This document shows, one piece after another, positions 1 through 7,200 of a DNA stretch of 41,814 bases. Below the pieces are notes generated by a model, which saw only the letters and a program-made list of their open reading frames with translations, ran no database searches and was not told the origin of the DNA. Location: contig NZ_WTVQ01000043.1 in NCBI RefSeq assembly GCF_012910955.1, positions 1-41,814 of the forward strand, written 5' to 3'. The position numbers and the translations under genes are program-made. Origin of the DNA: Aromatoleum diolicum (GTDB lineage Bacteria; Pseudomonadota; Gammaproteobacteria; Burkholderiales; Rhodocyclaceae). Positions within the stretch are counted from its first letter, which is position 1, and each line of letters begins with the position of its first letter.

Positions 1-74
1 TCTACTTGCTCCACCACCGCCAGTTTAAAAGCCAGCGTGTAGTCCCGCTGTGTCCTCTTAATCCCCGTTTCCAT
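1..74 (-). CDS. IS3-family transposase OrfA, N-terminal fragment (cut by window edge)
   Basis: Reading the minus strand from the ATG at 74 gives 24 codons before the window ends. They start METGIKRTQRDYTLAFKLAV and run on into VEQV. The pattern KRTQRDYxLAFKLxVVxQVE is how the helix-turn-helix OrfA of one IS3-family group begins. OrfA binds the element ends, and OrfAB made by frameshifting performs transposition. An AAGGGGAAG motif lies just upstream of the ATG. The gene runs in the same direction as ppiC, and the ppiC terminator insulates it. Whether the rest is intact cannot be judged. Confidence 0.7.
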   Translation of the reverse strand, partial: METGIKRTQRDYTLAFKLAVVEQV

Positions 75-132
75 CTGACTTCCCCTTTCTTTCCAGAAAA
101 GGTGTCAACTTCTTTCAGGACGGGTCAGGTCA
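1..132 (-). mobile_element. End of an IS3-family insertion sequence (partial)
   Basis: The minus strand from about base 132 begins TGACCTGACCCG, a TG-start terminus of the kind IS3-family elements have. About 60 bases further in is a ribosome-binding-site-like AAGGGGAAG, followed by a transposase OrfA start at 74. Only this end lies in the window, so the opposite inverted repeat and the target duplication cannot be seen. The boundary falls one or two bases before the run of seven A (134-140) that is the T-tract of the ppiC terminator. The family assignment rests on the OrfA N-terminus, recognised from memory. Confidence 0.7.
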
Positions 133-133
133 C

Positions 134-166
134 AAAAAAAGGCCGCCTCGTCTGCACGAGGCGGCC
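134..166 (-). terminator. Rho-independent terminator of ppiC operon
   Basis: A perfect 11-bp stem (141-151 pairs with 156-166) with a 4-nt loop is followed on the minus strand by seven T (140 to 134). It starts 20 bases past the ppiC stop. On the plus strand the stem is followed by TTTT (167-170), so it may also act weakly in the other direction. Confidence 0.93.
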
Positions 167-185
167 TTTTCTATCTCAGTCGTGC

Positions 186-968
186 TTACTGGACTTTAGC
201 CTTGCCCCGCAGTTCCATGATGTGCTTTTCGATCTTCTGCTGCTGAAGACGCTGCTCGATCTGCGGCTTCACTTCGGCGAAATCCGGAGCCTTGAGGTCG
301 CGCACGTCGTCGAGCTGAATCACGTGATAGCCGAAATCGCTCTTTACCGGCGTCGCGCTGTACTGGCCCTTTTCGAGTTTCACCATCGCCTCGGAGAAGG
401 GCTTCACGAACATCCCGGGGTTGCTCCAGCCAAGGTCGCCACCGTTATCCTTCGAGCCCGGATCCTTCGACTGCTTGGCCAGGGTCTCGAACTTTTCGCC
501 CGCGCGGAGCTTGGTGATGACGGACTTGGCCTCTTCCTCGGTTTCGAGGAGCACGTGACGCGGCTTGTATTCCTTCGCGCCCATCTGGCTCTTGATGCCC
601 TCGTACTCCTTCTTGAGCTCGGCCTCGGTCACCGGATTCGCCTTGACGAAGTCCTGGATGTAGGCGCGCAACAGCACCGCCTGACGAGCGAGATCCATCT
701 GGGCCAGCACATCGGCCTTCTTGTCGATGCCCTTCTTGGCAGCCTCCTGGGCCATCACTTCGCGACGGATGAGTTCCTCGCGAACCGCATCACGCAGCTG
801 GGGGGTGTCCGGCGCACCCTGCGCGCGCTGTTCGTTGAACATGACATCCGCGCGCGTTGTGGGAATTGCAGTGCCGTTGACCGTCGCCGTGGGCGCAGCC
901 GCACCGGCTGCGTGGGCGATCAGGCCGGCCATGAGGCCGAGGGCAAGGCGGCTGGGAAAACGTTTCAT
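186..968 (-). CDS. Periplasmic PpiC-type (parvulin) peptidyl-prolyl cis-trans isomerase
   Basis: The 260-residue protein catalyses cis-trans isomerisation of Xaa-Pro bonds and probably assists folding of exported proteins. An N-terminal signal peptide (basic MKRFPSR, a hydrophobic stretch, then AHAAGA before APTA) points to the periplasm. A SurA-N-like helical segment (about 30-125) precedes one parvulin domain (about 130-230), with typical KPRHVLLETE, GGDLGW and FGYHVIQLDD segments. The start has AAGGAA upstream, and the ATG shares one base with the bolA stop (TAATG), so the two are translationally coupled. A terminator follows. The name (PpiC, Cbf2-like) varies among relatives. Confidence 0.92.
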   Translation of the reverse strand: MKRFPSRLALGLMAGLIAHAAGAAAPTATVNGTAIPTTRADVMFNEQRAQGAPDTPQLRDAVREELIRREVMAQEAAKKGIDKKADVLAQMDLARQAVLLRAYIQDFVKANPVTEAELKKEYEGIKSQMGAKEYKPRHVLLETEEEAKSVITKLRAGEKFETLAKQSKDPGSKDNGGDLGWSNPGMFVKPFSEAMVKLEKGQYSATPVKSDFGYHVIQLDDVRDLKAPDFAEVKPQIEQRLQQQKIEKHIMELRGKAKVQ

Positions 969-1258
969 TAAAGTTCCTTCTGGGTGAGTTGAATGCTGGC
1001 CTCTTCGGCCGTCAGGGCGCGAATCGCGAGTGCGTGGATGCGCGTACGCATCAACTCGCCAAGCGCGCCGTATATCAGGCGGTGGCGCGCCACCGTGTTC
1101 TTGCCCTGAAACTGATTTGAGACCATAGTCATACTGTAATGACCGCCACCGCCCCGTGCACCGGCGTGGCCGGCGTGCAGTGCGCTGTCGTCCTCGATTT
1201 CGATCGACACCGGGTCAAGAACGGCAAGCCGCTGACGAATTTCGTCGATGACGCTCAT
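968..1258 (-). CDS. bolA: BolA family protein
   Basis: This 96-residue protein belongs to the BolA/IbaG family, which pairs with monothiol glutaredoxins in iron-sulfur trafficking and affects cell shape under stress. The class II KH-like fold is recognisable: MSVIDEIRQRL helix, a loop with HAGHAGARGGGGHYS, then the RHRLIYGALGELMR segment containing the conserved histidine, and IHALAIRALT. I chose the ATG at 1258 because AGAAGG lies just upstream and the family starts there; a longer frame from 1336 merely overlaps yciI. It overlaps yciI by ATGA and ppiC by one base. Confidence 0.92.
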   Translation of the reverse strand: MSVIDEIRQRLAVLDPVSIEIEDDSALHAGHAGARGGGGHYSMTMVSNQFQGKNTVARHRLIYGALGELMRTRIHALAIRALTAEEASIQLTQKEL

Positions 1259-1554
1259 GGCAGAACCTTCTTGTATGGTCGCACACTGGTGCGGGCGAAC
1301 ACGCCCTCGATGACATACGGATCGGCGGCGAGCCACGCTTCTGCTTCCGTCTGCGAGGCGAACTCGGCGATGATCAGACTGCCGAAAAATCCGGCCGGCC
1401 CGGGATCCGGCGAGTCGATGGCTGGCATCGGACCCGCGACCAGCAGGCGCCCTTCATCGCGCAAGGCCTCAAGCCGGGCGAGATGACCGGGCCGGACTGC
1501 CATCCGGACATCGAGCTTGCCGGGCGCATCTTCACCCGTCAATACATAAAACAT
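1255..1554 (-). CDS. yciI: YciI family protein
   Basis: This 99-residue ferredoxin-like dimeric alpha+beta barrel protein belongs to the YciI/YCII family. The start [12 protein letters not shown], the segment RPGHLARLEALRDEGRLLVAGP with its conserved His, and the C-terminal ADPYVIEGVF are the family landmarks; the latter holds the conserved Asp-Pro. The true reaction of YciI proteins is poorly known; a dehydrochlorinase-like activity has been proposed for relatives. Its position between yciB and bolA is conserved in beta- and gammaproteobacteria. It abuts yciB (shared base 1554) and overlaps bolA by four bases. Confidence 0.9.
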   Translation of the reverse strand: MFYVLTGEDAPGKLDVRMAVRPGHLARLEALRDEGRLLVAGPMPAIDSPDPGPAGFFGSLIIAEFASQTEAEAWLAADPYVIEGVFARTSVRPYKKVLP

Positions 1555-2162
1555 CAGGTCGTTTCCTCCTGGACATGTCTGGAAAGGTAGAAGCCTTGGG
1601 CGACGACGAACACAAGCATCAGCCCCATGCCACCAAACAGCTTGAAATTGACCCAGGTTTCCTCGGGAAAATTAAAAGCGACGTAGAGGTTCAGGACCCC
1701 CATCGCGCTGAAAAATGTCGCCCAGGCGAGATTGAGACGCCCCCATACCACGTCGGGCAGCCGAACCTGCGCCTCCAGCATCTTGCGGATCAGATTGCGC
1801 CGGAAGACGAGTTCGGAAACGACCAGCGTGCCGCCGAATAGCCAATACAGCGCCGTCGGCTTCCATTTGATGAAGGTCGGATTGTGGAACATCAATGTTG
1901 CGCCACCAAATACCACGATGATCGCAAGGCTGACCCAAAGCATCGTGTCGACCTTGCGATGCCGAAGCCATACCCAAGCGATCTGACCGACGGTAGCGAG
2001 AATGGCCACCAGCGTGGCAAGCAGGATGGGCGCCTGGGCAAGCTCGATGCCGTCACCGAGCCAGCGCGACGCAAGATCGTGGGCTGCGGCCTGGTTGCCA
2101 CCGGCAACCTTGTAGGCGGCAAAGAAAAGAATGACGGGAAGCAAATCGAAAAGAATCTTCAT
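1554..2162 (-). CDS. yciB: Inner membrane septation protein A (YciB/IspZ)
   Basis: The 202-residue polytopic inner-membrane protein resembles YciB (IspZ), which contributes to envelope integrity and cell division and interacts with elongation and divisome proteins. It opens with [20 protein letters not shown], typical of the family. About five membrane segments follow, then the conserved [12 protein letters not shown] and [20 protein letters not shown] segments. It ends in a short cytoplasmic tail. No Shine-Dalgarno sequence precedes the ATG, but a good -10 box lies eight bases upstream, so the mRNA may be leaderless. Confidence 0.94.
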   Translation of the reverse strand: MKILFDLLPVILFFAAYKVAGGNQAAAHDLASRWLGDGIELAQAPILLATLVAILATVGQIAWVWLRHRKVDTMLWVSLAIIVVFGGATLMFHNPTFIKWKPTALYWLFGGTLVVSELVFRRNLIRKMLEAQVRLPDVVWGRLNLAWATFFSAMGVLNLYVAFNFPEETWVNFKLFGGMGLMLVFVVAQGFYLSRHVQEETT

Positions 2163-2170
2163 GCGGCGAG

Positions 2171-2200
2171 ATTATAGCGATTAGTGACAACAACCGTCAG
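2171..2200 (-). promoter_or_regulatory. Candidate promoter of yciB operon giving a leaderless mRNA
   Basis: On the minus strand CTGACG (2200-2195), an 18-base spacer and a perfect TATAAT (2176-2171) are followed by only eight bases before the yciB ATG at 2162. Transcription would start at or next to the ATG. The -35 overlaps the envZ stop codon. Confidence 0.6.
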
Positions 2201-3657
2201 AGCTGCTCGCTCGCGGTATTCCCGGAGGCGATCCCTCGGGCGCGCGCCGCGCGCGTCCGCTCGAGTGGAAGGTGGATGATGGCACGCAAGCCACCACCGT
2301 CACGCGTGCGCAGTTCGAGTCGACCGTCGTGCGACGCAATAATCCGCTCGACGATCGCCAGACCCAGCCCTGCACCCTTGGTGTTTGTGCGTGCGTCCTC
2401 GAGGCGGGTGAAGGGATGGCGCATCCGGTCCATGTCCGCCTCCGGGATTCCGGGCCCGCGATCGGCAACCTCGATCAGGGCCTCGCCCTCCCGATTTGCA
2501 AGCTTGATGCTGATAGGCTTGTCTTCGCCGGCATAGCGCACGGCGTTGTCGATCAGGTTCAGCAGGGCGCGCCGCAAGGGCAGGGCGCGTACCGGCGTGA
2601 TCAAGCGTTTCGGAACATCCACCGCAACGTCGATCCCGCGCAGACGATACGGTTCGGCGAGCTCGCAGACAAGGCGTACGAGATCCAGTTCCTGCAGCGG
2701 TTCCTGCGGCTCGCCGCGGCCGAAGTCGAGGAACTGGCCAATGATGCGGTCCATCTCCTCGACATCGGCGACCATTGCCAGCACATCGGTTTCCGGCGCA
2801 CCGGACATTTCGATGCCGAGGCGCAGGCGGGCAAGCGGAGTGCGCAAGTCGTGCGACACCCCGGCCAAGATCAAGGCACGATCGGCGTCAGTGCGCGCGA
2901 GGTCGCCAGCCATCTGGTTGAATGCCTTTGCCACGGTGGCGATCTCGAGGGGGCCGGTTTCGGGCAGATGTGGAGGCGTACGCCCGCTGCCGACCACGCG
3001 CGCCGAGCGCGCCAGATTTCGCAGCGGCACGCTGATGCGCGAAACGATCAGATACGCACCGATCAGCGCGACCAGCAAGGCTCCGCCTCCCCAGATGAGC
3101 CATTCGATCGCGTGCGTCTGTTCGAGCCGTTCGGAGGGTAGCATCACCCAGAAATCCTGCGCATCGTCCGGATCGAGCCGAAAGCTTACCCAGAAACCGT
3201 CCAGCGACTTCCAGCGGGCCGCAAACCGCGTGTGCGTACCGAGTTGGCGCCGGACTTCATCCGTCAGCAGACGCATCGAGCGCGTATCGGGGAGTGGGCG
3301 CAGTTCGTCCGTCGGTTCGGCCGGATAGATGCGAATTCCCTCAAGCGCAGCAAGTTCGATCAGCAGTTCGGTGCGGCGTTGCACTTCGGCGTTGATCAGA
3401 GCGGTGCGCGTGAGATTGACGACGCTTGCAACCATCTGCGCGAGATCGCGTGCGCGCGCGGGATCCTCAAAGTGCCGGAAAATCTGCGACCAGGTTGCCA
3501 GCGCCAGGGTCAACAGCAACGCAATCAGGAAAAAGGTCTGCCAAAGCAGTGTGCGCGGCAGCAATGCAGGTCGCCGCCGCACACCCGGTGCAGTATCAGG
3601 ATTGATTCCTTCACCGATCGGTGAGGGATCAGTTGTCGCTGGCAGGCTTTGATTCAT
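2197..3657 (-). CDS. envZ: EnvZ-type sensor histidine kinase
   Basis: The 486-residue sensor kinase partners the OmpR-like regulator encoded just upstream. One membrane segment lies at about 35-55. A periplasmic sensor region (about 56-190) and a second membrane segment (about 195-215) follow, then HAMP (about 216-268), then the dimerisation/phosphoacceptor motif AGVSHDLRTPLARLRL with His269. The ATPase carries N box LLNLIDNAVRYA, G1 DRGPGIPE and G2 GAGLGLAI. Sequence around the His is very close to enteric EnvZ. The ATG at 3657 overlaps ompR by 29 bases; a longer frame reaching 3792 lies inside ompR. It probably senses envelope or osmotic conditions, but the signal is not shown here. Confidence 0.92.
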   Translation of the reverse strand: MNQSLPATTDPSPIGEGINPDTAPGVRRRPALLPRTLLWQTFFLIALLLTLALATWSQIFRHFEDPARARDLAQMVASVVNLTRTALINAEVQRRTELLIELAALEGIRIYPAEPTDELRPLPDTRSMRLLTDEVRRQLGTHTRFAARWKSLDGFWVSFRLDPDDAQDFWVMLPSERLEQTHAIEWLIWGGGALLVALIGAYLIVSRISVPLRNLARSARVVGSGRTPPHLPETGPLEIATVAKAFNQMAGDLARTDADRALILAGVSHDLRTPLARLRLGIEMSGAPETDVLAMVADVEEMDRIIGQFLDFGRGEPQEPLQELDLVRLVCELAEPYRLRGIDVAVDVPKRLITPVRALPLRRALLNLIDNAVRYAGEDKPISIKLANREGEALIEVADRGPGIPEADMDRMRHPFTRLEDARTNTKGAGLGLAIVERIIASHDGRLELRTRDGGGLRAIIHLPLERTRAARARGIASGNTASEQL

Positions 3658-4366
3658 CCGGCACGAACACGTAGCCAAAGCCCCAGACGGTCTGGATGTA
3701 ACGCGGCTTGGCCGGGTCCTCTTCGACCAGCTTGCGCAGGCGGCTGACCTGGACATCGATTGCGCGATCGAAGACGCCGTACTCACGCCCACGCGCCAGT
3801 TCCATCAGTTTGTCGCGCGACAGGGGCTGGCGCGGATGCTGTAGCAAGACCTTTAGTAGCGAAAATTCGCCGGTGGTAAGTGAAATTTCTTCGCCGTCGC
3901 GGGTCAGCGATCGCACGCCCAGATTGACCTGGACCCGGCCGAACCTGACCACTTCGTCCTCGATCGTCGGCGCGCCGGGCAGGCTCGGCGGCTGACGGCG
4001 CATCACGGCATGAATGCGCGCGACCAGTTCGCGGGGGTTGAAGGGCTTGGCGAGATAGTCGTCCGCCCCCATTTCAAGCCCGATGATGCGATCGACATCA
4101 TCACCCTTGGCAGTCAGCATGATGATCGGGATGGCATTCTGATCGGCGCGCAGGCGCCGGCAGATCGTCAGACCGTCCTCTCCCGGGAGCATCAGATCCA
4201 GAACCATGACGTCGTAGTGCTCACGGTGGAGCGCACGATCCATCGATCCGGCATCCACGACAGCCTTGACGGTAAAACCCTGCTCCTGCAGGTACCTGGA
4301 CAACAAATCGCGCAGGCGCGCGTCGTCGTCGACCAACAACACTCGATATCGGATTTTGGCGTTCAT
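3629..4366 (-). CDS. ompR: OmpR-family two-component response regulator
   Basis: The 245-residue regulator has a receiver domain (about 8-120) with acidic pocket DDD, phosphoacceptor Asp57 in VLDLMLPGEDGL and the conserved Lys in LAKPFNPREL. A winged-helix DNA-binding domain (about 140-240) ends in the typical YIQTVWGFGYVF. Identity to enteric OmpR is visible across the receiver (LPGEDGL, CRRLR, GADDY). It is phosphorylated by EnvZ and should control porin or envelope genes. GGAT lies nine bases before the ATG. A GTAACG/CGTAAG sequence about 70 bases upstream might bind OmpR, but this is not supported further. Confidence 0.94.
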   Translation of the reverse strand: MNAKIRYRVLLVDDDARLRDLLSRYLQEQGFTVKAVVDAGSMDRALHREHYDVMVLDLMLPGEDGLTICRRLRADQNAIPIIMLTAKGDDVDRIIGLEMGADDYLAKPFNPRELVARIHAVMRRQPPSLPGAPTIEDEVVRFGRVQVNLGVRSLTRDGEEISLTTGEFSLLKVLLQHPRQPLSRDKLMELARGREYGVFDRAIDVQVSRLRKLVEEDPAKPRYIQTVWGFGYVFVPDESKPASDN

Positions 4367-4645
4367 AGTTCACATCCTATCCCGTCAGTTTTTGGCAGGC
4401 TAGCGCCACGGGTAATCAAACGGGGTTGCCGGGTAACGTTTCGTAAGCGCTTGGGAAATACGCAACACCTCCTTACAGAGTCGCCGCATATTGCGGGCCC
4501 GAGACGCCCGTAAATACTGAAATCAAGGTATTTTAGAGTTGTTCGCATGTGACGCGGCATTCAGGTCGAAAAGGTCATGAAAGGTTCCGGACTCGCTGCC
4601 ATCTTTCCCATTCCGCCGGCTTTTCGAGCTGGTGGGGTCGGGCTT

Positions 4646-4957
4646 ATGTTACGCAACGCCGTCAGTGGGCGCGTTGTCAGTACGAGCGCCGTGTTGATCG
4701 CAGCGCTCGCGTCCGCACTTGTATCGACCCCGGGACTTGCCCGCGATCGCGCATCAACTCCATCGCTTGATGGAGGACCGCTGATTATCTATCACAATAC
4801 TCCGGATCAGCGTCGCGCAGAATTACGCCGCGCACTGATCAGTGGCGCCGATTTTCCGCAAGCGCCGGCCGCGCGGCCGCGTATGTCGCAGGAGCGGCGC
4901 GATGCCCTGAATCAGGAACTGCGGGAAGCTGTTCGCGGCGCTTATCAACAGCGCTGA
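4646..4957 (+). CDS. Small exported protein of unknown function
   Basis: I do not recognise a characterised family. The frame is open from an ATG at 4577, but I prefer the ATG at 4646 (103 residues). It begins MLRNAVSGRVV, directly before a hydrophobic segment STSAVLIAALASALVS, and ends in a plausible signal-peptidase site near PGLA. The mature part is short and basic. It contains LIIYHNTPDQRRAELRRAL and a charged helix ending MSQERRDALNQELREAVRG. A GGGG tract lies about nine bases upstream of 4646. It stands alone between ompR (divergent) and tsaB. Confidence 0.6.
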   Translation: MLRNAVSGRVVSTSAVLIAALASALVSTPGLARDRASTPSLDGGPLIIYHNTPDQRRAELRRALISGADFPQAPAARPRMSQERRDALNQELREAVRGAYQQR

Positions 4958-5033
4958 GACCGCGGACGCGCTCGCTGTGCGCACCGCGGATCAACAGTCG
5001 GGGCTTTGGGCACTGACGTGCGTCACCTTCGAG

Positions 5034-5060
5034 GGCCGGCTATCGGTAAAATAGCCGGCC
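5034..5060 (+). promoter_or_regulatory. Perfect inverted repeat abutting the tsaB start, containing a -10-like box
   Basis: GGCCGGCTAT (5034-5043) and its exact complement ATAGCCGGCC (5051-5060) flank a 7-base loop and end one base before the tsaB ATG. No Shine-Dalgarno sequence is present. TAAAAT (5047-5052), one mismatch from the -10 consensus, lies in the loop and right arm. Transcription from it would begin at about the ATG. No convincing -35 is seen. Confidence 0.55.
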
Positions 5061-5061
5061 T

Positions 5062-5754
5062 ATGAAAATCCTTTCCATCGAGACCTCGTGCGAACACGCG
5101 AGTGTCGCCCTGCTGATCGACGGTGAAGTCGTCGAGCGCACGCTTGAAGGGCACGCCAATCATTCGGAACGACTGCTTCCCACACTGCGAACGCTGCTGG
5201 CCGACGCGGGGATTGCGTTGAACGCGCTCGATGCCATGGCATTCGGGGCTGGGCCCGGAGCCTTCACCGGTCTGCGGCTTGCTTGCGGCGTAACGCAAGG
5301 CCTTGCGATGGGGGCCGACCTTGGCGTGGCGCCCGTTTGCAGTCTCGCAGCCCTGGCGCTGCAAGGCACCGGGGAGTCGATCTACGTCCTTACCGATGCG
5401 CGCATGGGTGAAGTGTATACCGCCGCCTATTGCCTGCAGGATGGGTATCCGCTCGAAATCGCGCCGCCTGCCTGCTGCCCTCCGGATCTCCTGACTCTGC
5501 CGCCGGCGGGCCAGTGGTTCGCCATCGGTTCTGCGTTGCGCACATACGAAGGCCGTATTCCCGCGACCGTGTTCGACCGCCTGAGTGGTCGCAACGCCGA
5601 CGGCGTGCCGCGTGCTGGCGACGTGGCGCGCCTTGCCGCGCGCATGGCGGGCCAAGGCGGCCTCGTGCCGCCGGAACAGGCGGCCCCGCTTTACGTGCGT
5701 GACAAGGTTGCGCTGACCACCGCGGAGCGTCTGGCACGCGGAGGGCGGGCGTGA
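5062..5754 (+). CDS. tsaB: tRNA threonylcarbamoyladenosine biosynthesis protein TsaB
   Basis: TsaB (230 residues) is the structural partner of TsaD and TsaE. The complex transfers threonylcarbamoyl from TC-AMP to A37 of ANN-decoding tRNAs in the cytoplasm. The ASKHA fold is evident from ILSIETSCEHASVALLIDG at the start and GAGPGAFTGLRLACGVTQGLA at about 64-84. The metal-ligand histidines of TsaD are absent, which distinguishes it from that paralogue. The length matches bacterial TsaB. The stop overlaps the rimI GTG (GTGA). The start is unusual: a strong hairpin and no ribosome-binding site lie directly upstream. Confidence 0.95.
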   Translation: MKILSIETSCEHASVALLIDGEVVERTLEGHANHSERLLPTLRTLLADAGIALNALDAMAFGAGPGAFTGLRLACGVTQGLAMGADLGVAPVCSLAALALQGTGESIYVLTDARMGEVYTAAYCLQDGYPLEIAPPACCPPDLLTLPPAGQWFAIGSALRTYEGRIPATVFDRLSGRNADGVPRAGDVARLAARMAGQGGLVPPEQAAPLYVRDKVALTTAERLARGGRA

Positions 5755-6206
5755 CGCCGGTGATCTTCGACTTTGCGCCAATGACTGATGGTGACCTTCC
5801 CTGGGTAGTCGAGAATGAGGGGGAGTTGCATGCTTTTCCGTGGACACATGGCAATTTCACCGATTCCCTCACCGCCGGTTACAGCGCGTGGGTGATGCGG
5901 CGGCAGGAAGAGCGAATTGCCTATGCAGTGATGTTGACGGTCATTGACGAAGCTCATCTGCTGAATATCAGCGTCGCACGCCACGCCCAGCGCGGCGGGG
6001 TCGGTGGGGTTCTCCTGCACCATCTGTTTGGCGAAGCCCTCCGACTTGGGTGCTCGCAATTTTTTCTCGAGGTGCGCCCCTCGAACGACGCGGCACTGGC
6101 GCTGTATCACCGCCACGGCTTCGCAGCTGTCGGACGGCGTAAACGCTATTACCCGGCACCGGACGGGCAAAGGGAGGACGCAATCGTGATGAGGCGTGAT
6201 CTGTGA
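5751..6206 (+). CDS. rimI: Ribosomal protein S18-alanine N-acetyltransferase RimI
   Basis: This 151-residue GNAT acetyltransferase is expected to acetylate the N-terminal alanine of ribosomal protein S18 using acetyl-CoA. The acetyl-CoA loop is visible as ARHAQRGGVGGVLLHHLF. The RimI-type C-terminal half follows as FFLEVRPSNDAALALYHRHGF and then VGRRKRYYPAPDG. The GTG start overlaps the tsaB stop, and its own stop overlaps the next GTG in the same manner, so three genes are translationally coupled. tsaB-rimI adjacency is common in proteobacteria. Confidence 0.94.
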   Translation: MTPVIFDFAPMTDGDLPWVVENEGELHAFPWTHGNFTDSLTAGYSAWVMRRQEERIAYAVMLTVIDEAHLLNISVARHAQRGGVGGVLLHHLFGEALRLGCSQFFLEVRPSNDAALALYHRHGFAAVGRRKRYYPAPDGQREDAIVMRRDL

Positions 6207-7087
6207 GTCAACGGCGTGAAGGCGTCCTGCGCGAGATGGGTCTCGCGCCGATCTGGCGCCTGCGCAGCGCAACCGGGGCAGAGGTAATTGACGCGCCGCC
6301 TGCGCCGGAGTCCGTTGTGACATCGGTACCGGCTGACGTGCTCGCGGCGGATGAAATCGCCCTGCGGACTGCCCCGAACCCGCGTCCGACACGTCCCCCA
6401 CTCGCCGATGCGCCACGGGCTCCTGCAACCGCTCCGCGTTCGGAACCCGCGCGAGCGTCGCAACATCCGGCGGCCGTGGCGACGCATTCTGCCGATCCGG
6501 TCCGTGTCGCGCGCATTGCCGCACTCGAGTGGGACGAACTCGAAGCGGAGATTCGCGCCTGCCAGGCATGTCGCCTGTGCGAACGACGCAAACAGGCAGT
6601 CCCCGGTGTAGGCGATCGGCGCGCCGACTGGATGCTGGTGGGAGAGGGACCGGGCTCGGAAGAGGACCAGCGCGGCGAACCCTTTGTCGGGCCGGCGGGC
6701 AAGTTGCTCGACGCGATGCTTTCTGCCATTGGCCTCAAGCGGGGAGAAGGCGTCTATATTGCGAATGCGGTCAAATGCCGCCCGCCACACAACCGCACAC
6801 CGGAAGCGGACGAGATTGCGACCTGTCTGCCCTATCTGGCGCGTCAGATCGAGCTTGTGCGCCCGCGCTTGCTCGTTGCGTTGGGTCGCCCCGCTGCGCA
6901 CGCGCTGCTTGACACCGAGATCAGCATTGGTGCTTCACGCGGGCGGATCTTCCATTACCGCGATACGCCGGTGGTCGTGACCTATCACCCGGCTTATCTG
7001 CTCAGGAACCAGGCGGACAAGGCGAAGGCCTGGGAGGATCTGTGTTTTGCCAGGCGTGTGATGCAGGGAAGCGGCGGCGAAGCGTAG
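6203..7087 (+). CDS. Type-4 (iron-sulfur) uracil-DNA glycosylase
   Basis: The 294-residue enzyme removes uracil from DNA. The catalytic domain (about 110-290) has the family-4 pattern: CQACRLC cysteines, GEGPGSEEDQRGEPFVG (water-activating motif), a third Cys in NAVKCRPP, a fourth in ATCLPYL, and HPAYLLRN near the end. The four Cys bind a 4Fe-4S cluster in relatives. The first ~105 residues are Pro/Ala-rich and probably disordered, an extension common in betaproteobacterial members that resembles phage SPO1 DNA polymerase-related proteins. The GTG start is coupled to rimI. Confidence 0.92.
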   Translation: MSQRREGVLREMGLAPIWRLRSATGAEVIDAPPAPESVVTSVPADVLAADEIALRTAPNPRPTRPPLADAPRAPATAPRSEPARASQHPAAVATHSADPVRVARIAALEWDELEAEIRACQACRLCERRKQAVPGVGDRRADWMLVGEGPGSEEDQRGEPFVGPAGKLLDAMLSAIGLKRGEGVYIANAVKCRPPHNRTPEADEIATCLPYLARQIELVRPRLLVALGRPAAHALLDTEISIGASRGRIFHYRDTPVVVTYHPAYLLRNQADKAKAWEDLCFARRVMQGSGGEA

Positions 7088-7200
7088 TTGCCGGGCGGCC
7101 CGGGAACGCCGTGGGGGCGTGCCGGAACGCTGTTGAAGGATGTTGTCCAGGCGCTGCTTGACCCGCGATGGCCTCAGGCTCCCGCCGCCACGCCCTGCAG

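Noticed and set aside
6-971. 321-codon plus-strand open frame
   Set aside because: It runs antisense to ppiC and across the terminator and IS end; it has low-complexity content and no domain. The minus-strand genes explain the region.
4430-4450. GTAACGTTTCGTAAG as an OmpR autoregulatory site
   Set aside because: Only one loose match to OmpR-type half-sites and no second spaced copy.
7088-7200. Terminator between the convergent udg and lplT genes
   Set aside because: Only short GC-rich repeats without a T-tract are visible.
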